From: Metellina segmentata
Lineage: Eukaryota > Arthropoda > Arachnida > Araneae > Tetragnathidae
NCBI GenBank assembly: GCA_947359465.1
Contig: OX375876.1
Location: forward strand, 123,127,444 to 123,191,443
Direction of reading: 5' to 3'
DNA: 64,000 bases
The notes below the pieces were generated by a model. The model ran no database searches. It was given only the letters and a program-made list of their open reading frames with translations, and was not told the DNA's origin. Both the position numbers and the translations under genes were made by a program. Of this stretch, positions 51,901-63,900 are shown in pieces (within the stretch, counting starts at the first letter, position 1; every line of letters begins with the position of its first letter).

Positions 51901-54900
51901 AGGAATTCAGGGATTTCTCAGGGAAGAATCATTTTCTGGAAAAATCAGGGAAAACTCAGGGAAGTTTCGTTTAACTCAGGGAAAAAGTTGGAATTTCGTT
52001 TTGAAAATGGCACTCATTTGGTACTTTTCCGTAAGCCATGCGGGCACCACTTTGAACCAAAATCAAAATGTCGACAATTTTGTTTTCATTCCGAAAATGA
52101 GAAGTGTATTTTTTACGATTTTTAAAAATATATAAAAGTTACAATTTAAAAATTATTTATTTGAAGAAAATCATATTTTTAGGTATGGATCTTTTGTGAA
52201 ATTTTCCGCAGATTTCAAATCCGTTGAAATTTTTCTTCTATCTTTAACGATCTAGGAGATAGAAAAAAGAACTAATAACTCCAGTTAAAACTTTATTTGT
52301 TTTGTTCGTCCAATAAAATCGTTGCTGAGAAAATTTAAGGGAAACGGGAAAAAATAAATGAAGAATGTCATGTCTTTATACAGTATTCCATTCTAAGGAA
52401 AATAATAATAATTAAATTCCAATGAATTAATTTATAAATGTCTTAGATTATATTTTAAAATGTGGGCGCGATAGAAAAATTGCAAAAATTCGGACCACAT
52501 GTGTGCTAAATTTCACTATTGTAAGTGCCATCGATTCGTTAGGACACTACGTACAGGACAGAAAGACAAACACTTCCTTTTATCATAGTAAAGATGTACC
52601 CAGCGCTGACGCCATTGACGGATTCAGGGGCTGATGACTACTTTTACAAACACATCAAAATAGTTAAAAATGTAAAATTAAATATTCTATCTATAACTTT
52701 ATATTATTTGGTCTATTATGGAATGCAGTAAAAATATTTTTTACTTATCTTATTTTTATTCATTTATTAGTCTATAGTATTTTAGTTCATCAAGTGTCAA
52801 GTTTATCATAATTACCGAAGAATTGTTCTGCGAACAGATGGAGAAACTCAGGGAATTTCATGAAAAATACCCTGAAAACTCAGGGAACTTCTTACTTCAA
52901 TTTTTGTAGCCACCCTGTTTTAAACTAGTTGGATTACTCATTCATGTAGTTTACAGTGGGTGATTAAGTTATTAGAAACCTTTCTAAATTAACATTTACC
53001 TTTCAGCCATTTACTATTTTAAAAAAAAACTTGGTTATGATGAATTATTTTTATTTTATTTCGATTACAAAATTTAAATAAATAGTGGTAATAATGTTGG
53101 TTTATTAACCTGTTGTATATCCACCATCCATTTTACCCCAAACTCAGGAGTACTTTCCTTTGCACTGTGGCTCTAATAATTTGATAACCCACTGTATGAT
53201 AGATAGTCTTTGTTATTATAATTATAGTTGAAAAGTTTTAATTATGTTGAGGATAAATGTTTTAAAATTTAACATGTAAAACCTGTATCAATTTAACAAA
53301 ACTGATGTCTAAAAAAAACATTTATTTCCACAATTCTCGAATTAATCCTAGGGTCATGGTTAAACTACAGTTTATCCAAGCACTGTATTTACAAGCCACA
53401 AATTAAGTTCATCGGTTAAAGCAATAATCTCAGTATGATTGGCTACTACTGTCCCTTATCTTGATCATGTGATATTGTTTACATTTTTTATGATGCCCAA
53501 ATTTGAAACATCACATAGTCCTTACTGGCCATATATACTTTGATGGAGGACTCAAAATAAAATTTTGAAGCTGGCAACAAATATTGCTGTGAGCTATTAT
53601 AAGCTGGCAGCAAAACTATTCAGCTCATGGCAAAAAAATTCCTTAACAACAGTAAATTGCAGTTGCAAATTTTTCGCTAAACTTTAAAACAATTGAATGA
53701 ATAATGCAATGAGAAGAATAAAAAGTATTTCAATTTTCTTGTAAGCTTTCTGCAATTTCATATGAAACCCTAAAATACATCTGAGATATAAAAAAAATTA
53801 AACACTCAAATAATATATTATAGACAATATACATCCTTTACTGACCCTCAACTGAATGTTAAACCTCAAATTTTGGAGCATAAAAATTTAGCACTGAAAT
53901 GATGTTTAAACCTCAGATTTGTGGTTATGATCTTAAATAAAAAAAATTATGATGGTAAAAAAAACAAAGTGAATTGAGATAGTATGTCAAGTCACATTTT
54001 CTCAAGTTCATTGATTTTGTACATGTTGTATTGTTTTTGTACTGCATATAGCTATAACAGTAACTTAAGTACTTTTCAGTTGGTTAATTGTATGCAATTT
54101 TTAGGTGTGCCCATGTTTAATGGATCTGGGGAGGATGTTGATAAAGCATCATTAAAATATCTGTATAGCTACAAAAAACAATTAAATCTGATTGACAGAA
54201 TAATGGCGGGCTATCAAAAATATGTAACACCTAGAACAGAACAAGGTACGTATGATTTTTAAAAACTGTTATTCTTTACGTTATATGGTTAGTACAACTC
54301 TGTTCCATTAACTTGATGTTGCTGTTGGTACATGGCTTGGTTCAGATGTTGTTCCGTGAATTTTTACCCTATTCCAAATGAGCCAATCGCAATTCACCAG
54401 TTTTCAGAGACTGAGTCAGAGGGTTCTTTCATGCATTTGCTTTCAATTAGAGGGACATGCTTTGTGAGAGACAGGATATTGCACTTTTGGTCCTCTTTCA
54501 AGTTTAATAATACACCAAGTATATTCAAGACAATATTTTTTAAACTTTGCAACTCAGAATTTCTATTTCTTAAAGAAATTTCTGTTTACATCTCCTTTTG
54601 TTTTTAGTTTATGCATCGAAACCAATATTAAAAATTTGCGGTGCTTTTGAATTATTAATGTATTGAGAAAATTTAAGGTGATTAGTTAGAATATATTTTC
54701 ACACAGTCATGGAATAAGTCTTCAATATAAATACAAGAAGTAATGTACTTTCAATCAGCACAAGAATGTAAGTTTTTGTTCAGAGAAATTCTAAAAATTT
54801 TCTTTAAATTGCGAATGAGTTTGTAACTGTATTCCTTCTACCAAAGTTAAAGTAAAAGCTACATTTGTAAAATCCAACAGTTCTAAAAATAATTTATTGG

Positions 54901-57900
54901 AATATTTAGATTAATTTTAGACAAAGAACTCAAAACATTTGAGTTTCAGAAATGAAAGCATTGTTTAGGTTAAAAATGTCATGAATACAGAAATTTTGTA
55001 GTTCAATGTAATTTGGAATTGAAAGAATTTTTTTTTATTTAACAGATACTTTTGTGCAAACAAATAAAAACTTTACAGCAACCATTGTAAAATTATTGTT
55101 ATAGAGCAGTGATTCCCAAACTTTTAATTTCAAGGACCCCTAGGAATCCCCAAAGTCCTGCAACCCAAGATTTAAAGATATTAACCTGTTAGTTTAAAAT
55201 GAGTTTTCCTTTAAAATTAGTTGGAATTTTAAAAGTTCCGGTATCTTCCAATGTAAAAAAAATGTATTCTAAAATTTAGATTTTTGGAACACAAAAGAAT
55301 TGTAAGAATAATGAAATATTTTATTTTGTACTGAATTTTTTTTTTTTGGCTAGTAAAATTTTTTATGTTACCTGTGGATCCCCTGAAATCTTGTCACAAA
55401 CCCTACTTTGAGAATAACTGTTGTAGAGTATAAAGTTAATATTGAACAGCCAAATTCGGTGTATGTGTCATAAGGTAGGAAGCTTACATTGCCTCAGATT
55501 TGTTGTAGAGTTTGTAAAACGTTTTTGTTTTGTTTCGAAAGGAAAGATTTGTCAGAAGTGTATATTGAATACATTCCAAACTTTTTGCAATGCGTAAAAG
55601 TTTAAAACAAATGTAATGTATTTAAAAGTTAAATGTAAAAAACATGAAAGGTTTTCATTTTTCATGCTCAGAGTTAAGATTTTGTGTATTTGATGAATTT
55701 TGAAAGTTTTCCATATTAGATGCCATATTTTTGAAAGTATGCGATTTTGACTGAGTGAAGCCCAATTTTTTTTTTAGTTTGACTGATTATCTATTTTTGT
55801 GTATCATAATTAATTTTATTTGGATTTTCATTTATTCAAAAAACCCATTCCCTTCATACTGGCCATCTTTTCAAATTCAGATATTTAATATCTTACAAAC
55901 CTTATCTCAAAAAACCTGATAGTGTTATTATCTAAATTTCAATCTTACTGGATAAATGTATGATACAATGTGCCATAAAAATGGAGGGTTGAATATCTGA
56001 GACGGAATAAAGAGGGTTGTGACCATTCCTTCCATGAACCCATCAAGTAATGTGACAACTTCCAAGATGTGACAATTTTCAAGAGGAAAACTGCTTTTGA
56101 TCTTTGTGAGATTCATTCTTGCCATAATCCAAAGGATTTTGTCACATCTGACTAAATCCTTTGTTCTGGAAAAATGCTGATAAAATTTGAAAGTTGTAAT
56201 TAAAAACTAGAGATTAATTTCTTAGTTTCCATTACAAAGAACGTAATATTGGTAATTCCCCAGTGTAGTCTCTACACGATGCTTTGGGACCAATAAAAAA
56301 AAATTTCTTTATCGTATTTCTCCATCAAAGTTAACAGTATAAAAAGTGTGGTCTTAATCTTCATTTAGAAGAATGTTTTGAGAACTACCATACTCAACAA
56401 TCGTACTAAGTTAACAGAATTGGCAAGTTCGTGCTTACGGTATTATGTATGCAAACTTTCATAATATTTTGTATGATTTTTTTTTTGTATATTATTAGGC
56501 TTCCAGCTTCCCTGCAAGAATATTTAAATGATCTCCAGTCAGCTCTTAAGGCATTTAATATGATATCATGGGTTAGTTTGATTCTTGGTGAATTGCAGGT
56601 GGATTTAAATATTTCGTTTCATTTTTGATAGCCCTCACTGGTTGAATCATGTTTGTTATGTTATCAGTCAAATTTTGTTGAAATATATGCATAAATGCTT
56701 CATTTTCATTTTGAAGGGATTGCATAATTGTTTATTTCCAGGTATTCAAGAATTGCAGTGCAGAAAAGATGCTGTGTCATGCATTAACATGTACTTGCAA
56801 GTTGTGCTATGGTTAAGATCTTCTCAAATCTTGCCTGAAAATATTTTTGAAGAGGGGACATCAAAGGCACTTACATATCATTATGAAGGCCTGAACTCAT
56901 CCTACAAAATGAGACGTATGCAGCTGCAGAAACTTCACCGGTATGTTTGTAATCGTTTAAATGCTGTTGCTAAAAAAAATTAAAGACTTTTTTCTTTTAC
57001 AAACTAAAAGTAGGTCAATTGAATGACTAATTTATGTTAAATATAGAGTTAATTGAAGTTCAGTTTTTTTTTTGTATGATTTGTAGTATTATATTTACTA
57101 ACAATACTTATTGCAATCTGTAAAAGTATTTTTAATGAGTATTCAAAGCAGCCGTGTTTTATAAATCAAGTAATTTCCTTATCATAAAAATACCTATGAG
57201 ACAAATATTTAACAGTTCACTAAAACCATTAATTGCAGAGCATGTGTCAATGTGTTCACAGTAGGATATCTAGAATTACAATTAGATGTATTCCCAAGTT
57301 CAAATTAAAACATGGTATTAAGACAATGTGATCAGTTAGTACACAAAGCAGAGAAATAGTTGATCTATGGCAAGATCTTTGAATCAAATTAGTTAGTACA
57401 CTTCCAGGTCTTTAATTTAATTATGATACATTAAATCACAAATTGATTTGATTCAAATATGTTGGATTATTTGAATAAGTTATTTTAATGCAATATTACT
57501 TGTGCTGTGTATTAATTTTTACAGAGCATAAACCTTAAGTTGATTTTTATTACTGGCTATTCAATGGGCTTAATTATTTCTTGGTTCTTCACTTTAAAAA
57601 TGTCTGGAATTTTGTAAAAATTTGTTTGAAAAACCTGTAAAAGGGAATTTTATTTCTGAAATAGGATGGTAATCCTCTTTTAGTTTTACTTGTTTTGAAT
57701 TTGAGAAAATCTCAATCTTTCTGAGTTCACCTGATGCTCTAGCAACTTGCAAGCTGTAGGCAGCACAGGCTCTTCTCCTCCCTGGGTGTATTTCTCTTCT
57801 GTAAAACTGATTGTGTGGGTATGATCATTACTCAACATTATCTGTCTTGTGTTTGGCACAGCTCAGACAAATATATATAATATCCTTACTCCTAGAATCC

Positions 57901-60900
57901 CTTATATCCCTTACACCTTAAAAACCCGATTAACCATTACCTACATATTTGTAGCATTCCTTTATCATGTTAAGGGGCCCAACTATAAAAAGCTTGTGCT
58001 ATAAAACCCAAAACTAACCTAACACAGTCTGTTTCTATATTTTAAGGAGCTCAAACACCCCAAATAGTTATCCTAAACTTGAATCGTTAAAAATGATTTG
58101 GGGGTCTCGAGAGTGAACAAGAAGGAATTTTTTTTAATAATAGATTGCACCGTGCTTGTTATTTTGAAAGGTTTTACCATTAATTTCACTATTTACTTTT
58201 ATTTTGACTTAATTTAATACTTTTGATTTATGTCTTTTAATTTGTAATAAACAAATTTTTCTTAGCTCTTGCTAGTTTGCTCCTTTAACCTTTAGACCAC
58301 AGCCTGTACAGCAGTTGTACTATGATTGTGCCAAGAAAGAATTTAAACAGCGGCCAGTACATCAGTTGTACCTTGAAAGTTATAGATTCATGACAAGAAA
58401 AAATTTAGACTACGGCCGTTACAATAGCTGTACCTTGAAAGTTATAAGAATCACACCAAGAAAGAATCAGGCCTGTTATATCTATAGCTGTCATCTAAAG
58501 TTCACCCTTTTTCTTGTCTCCTAAAAAACACTATCAAGGGGTCATTGTATCTCCATTAGTGATTTTTGAAGCTGTAATTAACTAATAGTTAATAGTTTTC
58601 TGTAAAATTTGTATAAGCATCGCAAAGTTAATAATTTGCATGATATTTCAAATTAAAAACTTGCATAAAACTAAAATTGGAAGATAAAAAACCTTTCTTT
58701 TTCAGCATGGTGGATCCTGGTGATGTATTACTGATTGATGGCATTGTTAAAGAATTGGGTATTAGCAGTTCTTGGCTGGAGAAAAATGGAACAGAAATGT
58801 ATCCTCCTCCCAGTATTTATGCTGCCGTCAGCTGCTACTTGTTAGATGGAGTCAGCATGGAATTGAAGCACTCATTGATGTACTACTTTCTATTAGATCT
58901 TAAAGGTGCAAACGAAACCAAAGTTCTCTCCCAAGAAATAAAAAAATTTATTGTTGTGTTCGGAATGCCGAAACATTTGGTGAAAATAATCAAGGCCTCT
59001 TGGTATTTGGATCAAAAGAACACTGTGGTGAGTTCAAATTTTAACTGCTATGCTAAAGCCTTTTAAATTTTTTACAGGAGTTTGCAGTACGGCTTACATA
59101 AAATAAAGAATGTAAAAATTTTTATTCGTTCAATTTTTGAATCGTCAATGGAATATCTTTACTTTTTATTTATTTGTTCATTTTTTAAGGACTGCAGTAA
59201 TTAATGCCCTCAAATGTTCTGAATGTAATGAGTACTATATATGTTTTTTGTTTTAGACATTGAAAGCTTAGTAGAACTTATATCAATGCAAATGATTCTG
59301 ATTTGTTTGTTGCAACAATCACTACATCTATCTAAAATTATTATTATTAATTTTTTTTTTCAAATTTAAAGATGTAAATCATTTTGTAATATTCCGTATA
59401 GCATAATACATACTTATGTATTATAATACATAAATGAGATCAATTGCCTAATTGAGCCAAAAGCTCATATTTTTAATGTATTTGAATTACTTGGAATGGA
59501 ATGAGCTGACTTAACCAAACAATATTCAGTGTGCTAGTATAGGTACAACATTAGATTTTGGTTGACCATCATTGAGGAAAAATAAGCTTATTGACTATAT
59601 ATTGATTTTTTTTCTTCACTTTTTAACTCAAATGAACAATATGAATATAGTTGCAAGTTTTTAATTTTGTTTTGAAAAGAAAGATCCAAAGCGAGTTTAC
59701 AGCTATTCCAACCATGTTTCCTCTGCAGCTCTGTTGGAAAAAATTCCATACTTTGACTGGAAAATATAAATTCTATTATGGTAAATAAATTTTCAACTAT
59801 TACAGTTCATTTTACCTCTAGCTGTTTAGTGCAGAAACAGGATTGTCTTCCAGCAGATAGGTTGCATATTTCCAAACACACCAGGAATTAAAACAATGAG
59901 AAAATTGTCACAAAATCATAGTTCATTGTTCCCTTCCCTAAAAATTAACCAAGATGCATAATGGTGTGAAGATATCTAAATCAGTCATTAACATGTAAAA
60001 TACACTACCCAACAATAATGGACCAGGCGCCAGCAGATTTGCATAAAACTCGACTACTTGTTTGGTTTTTTTTTTCGTGGTATGGCCTGGGACCTTTGCA
60101 TGCTATTCCTGGTCAATTGAATGCCGAAACTTACATGAACATTTTGGACAATTAGGTTCTTCCTACTCTCTGGCAATTTTATGGAATGAACAAATGTTAC
60201 TTCCAGGACGACAACGCTCCATGTCATGTAGCAGCCTCTGTCAAGCAGTGGTATCGAGATATGGATGTAAAACGTCTTCCCTGGCCAGCTCAGCTCCCGA
60301 CCTAAACCCCATAGAACATTTGTGGGATGCGTTCGAACGACGCTTACGGACCAGGGAACCACGTCCAAATTATACAGCTGAGCTGAGGACATTCTTGCAG
60401 CAGGAATGGACACAAATACCCATATCTGTATTAAAACCTTGTTGAAAGTATGCCCAGAAGGGTTGCTAGCGTATTTGCAGCGAGTGGGGGGACCCCCCCC
60501 ATCTAAACATGTAATATTTCCCTTATACTATCACATCTTGCTGTCCGGTCCATTATCGTGGCTAGTGTCTAATATATATTAAAGTCTAATATTTTGTATA
60601 TATTGGGTTGCTTTAAAATATATATTATATATTTTGCAGTTTTATGCATGTTATATAAGCTTTTAAGATTTCCAAATTTGACTTGGGGAATAGGTGGGTA
60701 TGCATGAACTAGATAAAAATTCGATGTGTCAGAAACAATTGTCAAACTGTTCAATTTTGTTTTCTTAGTTTGCTATCCAGAAACTTTCTCACTCCTGTGT
60801 CAAAACCACTGACATTTTGCCTTGGCAACATCATAGAATAATAAAATCCTTTCTGTGTTGGAAAGCACCCAAAAGAGCTTTGAAATACATTAATCACATG

Positions 60901-63900
60901 GAACCCCCGCAGAATAATATGGATGCCATGAAACTACATTTGTCCATACTACTTGCTTGTGGGTAAGATGTGTTCTTTTTCTTTTATTTTCTGAGTTAGC
61001 TTGGTCTGTCTCATAATATGATCATATATCTACTTATATTTCATATGATCTAGTTAGTTTTGTGTATGATATAGCTTTTACATAATCTTGATGTTTGAGA
61101 ATTATGTGAAGCTTTTTCAAGATGCATTTGAAGTTTTGGATGAGGAGTAGTTGGTGACATTGAATGAGTTCTCTCGTGTTTGACTAATTTTCAAATGCTC
61201 GACACATTAATTGTGGAGTTTGGTGTTAGATGTCATGTCTAGATGTAAATTTTGGGAAAGGCTTTGGAGTTATTTCTAAAATTTCATTATTTTATTATGA
61301 TAAAATTTCCGCATCACATTTCAAGAAAATCGACAGCATATAAAAAAAAATATTTTTTTTTTAATTAAAAAGTGTGTAACTGAAAAAACGATGGAAATCA
61401 AATAAGCAAACATACTATGCATTTTTAATAGAAGCTTGAATGAATTCTACAAATTTCAAAATCAGTAATGGGATTTTTTAATTTTTTTCCAGCTTTTATG
61501 CTTTAAAATACTATATTTGTAACTGTTTGGAAGGTATCAAAAAACATATTTTAGAGATGTAAACATTCCCATCTGTAGCCTTTTAAATCCCTTTTTTGGT
61601 TGATTTCTCAAAAGCGGCTGTTACATCATGTACTTTTCAAAAACTATCACACAGCAGTTAGATCTCAGGGCTGCCACAAACAACTGAAAGGCGACTTTGC
61701 TAGTATTTTCAGTTTGGCAACTGGGCAACAACTTTTAACAAAATTATCTCAGTACCTCCGATTTCCAAAACTTAGGCTACTTTTTTTTTAGAAAATTGAG
61801 TGAAAGTTAATGAAAATTTAGTTCTTTCAAAATTGGTAGCTGATGTAAATTCTTTAAGGAGGAAACTTTTCAAGGGATGCTGATTTCAAGGTACCAAGTC
61901 ACTGCATCCATAAAAAAAAACATTAAAATCTAGTTGCTAGAATGTTGTGAAAACCTTATCGAGAAAATATTTAGTTCTTCAGTTTTTTAGTTTTTCAATT
62001 CGTAGTGAGATCTTCAACATCTTTTTCATATTTAATTAGGGTCGCATGAAAATTTTTGTGGGTCGCCAAGTTCAAAATTTATTTGACAATAAAAAAAATA
62101 TAAGGTTTTTCTTCAACAAGTATCAGGTACAAGTAAAATAGTGAAATAAGACAATGTTATTTATCAGAAAAGAACTACATTTTTTATGAAAACAATTGTC
62201 TGTATTAGTATGTAATGCCTATAGTTCGGCAATGGCAGGCAAACACAGACTTAGTGATAAAAGATAGTTGTCAATTTGAGATGTCCTTTACCCTCTTTCT
62301 GGTGGGATTCATATGCAACTTTGGTTGGTCTGACGTTTAGCAGTGGCAATCTTTACTGCAGCTTTTTGAATTTATCAAGAATCACTTTGAATTCTTATGA
62401 TGTAAAGTTTTTTTAAAGTAATTTTCATTAAAAAATATTTGTGCCCATGTGCATAAATCAAACCAATGCTTTGTAAAATTCTGTGTTTTATTCAGACCTC
62501 TAATAAGGCAGAAACCTTAATGCAAATCTAAAAAAGAATTCAACTTTAACTACGTTGACGATTAAAAAAACGTCTAATGTCTATTGAGGGGTCGCAACAA
62601 AATAGTTCGCAAACTGTGGGTCTGGAAATGAAAATAGTTTGCGCACCACTGTTGGCTATTCATTTCGTATTTGAGCAACTAAAATTGAGTTTAAGAGGAG
62701 CATTTTTGCTACTGCTACTATTTATTAAAATTTATAATACTAATTCTATTTCACAAATGCTTTGGCTGTGGCATTCCTGAATCTGAATATGATTTTAATT
62801 GATGGGTGTGGTTATATAGCTTTGTGGTGTGTTGTTATGTTTGCATTCTTCAAAAGAGTTTGCGGAAAAAAATGTGCGTAATTAATGTCTAGTCTAGTCT
62901 ATCATGATCCTAAGGATATGGAGAAAATGTTAGGATCAATTTTTAAGACTCAATTGACAGAAAAGGCTGTACAAGTCACAAATGCATTTCAAGAACTGGA
63001 ATGCACTGGGTGATTGCTGAGGGAAGAAGAAATGAAGCCTTATCTAGCAGGTGTTAGCTGGATGAGAATGTTCAGATAGTCAAGTTGAAGTGGTATGAAC
63101 ATGCATTGGGGATAAGAACTAGATAATTGGAGCCAAATGCTAAAAGTAAAACCAGGGTTCCCACAGGTCAGGGAAAACCTAAAATTGTCATGGAATTTAA
63201 TTTTGTCCCACAAAAGTCAGGTAAAATTACACATTTTTTGTCTAAAACCTGGAAAATCACCTCAATGACCTGGAAAATGATTGATTATGGTTTCTCCGAT
63301 GCTTTGGAGAAAAGTAGCCACTAAGATTCATACAGTTTTGTGTCACTTTATTTTATGAATTGAATTTTTCAATCGATTTGAAAAGTAGCAGCTAATATTT
63401 AACAGGTAAAGAATTTTGTTTCATCTGCAGGCTTAAATTGAAAAATTTAATGCTTTATTTAATACATTAAATAACAAATTGATTCAAGTCAAATATGTTG
63501 GATTATTTGAATAAGTTATTATAATGCAAAATTACTTGTGCTTAATGTATTAATAAGTTCATATAATTCTTAAATTGGTTTTTATTATGGGCCATTGAAT
63601 GCTAAATTATCTTTTGGTTTTTCACCTTAAAAATGTTGTGAATTGCTTAAGTATGACCTGTAATTTTGTAAAAATTTGTCTGGAAAACATGGAAAAGTCG
63701 GAATTTTCTTTCTGAAATAGAGTGGGAACCCTTAAAACTGACTGAATTGAGATAGGCCCAATAGATGAAAGAGCAGAAGGAGATTTATTCTGGAAGCTCT
63801 AAAATATTTATCTACATAAAGAGTGAGTTAGGGGTTCAATTTTAATCTTGTTTTAAGTATCTAAATATTCATGGTAATAAGTCACGTATAATGCTTAAAA

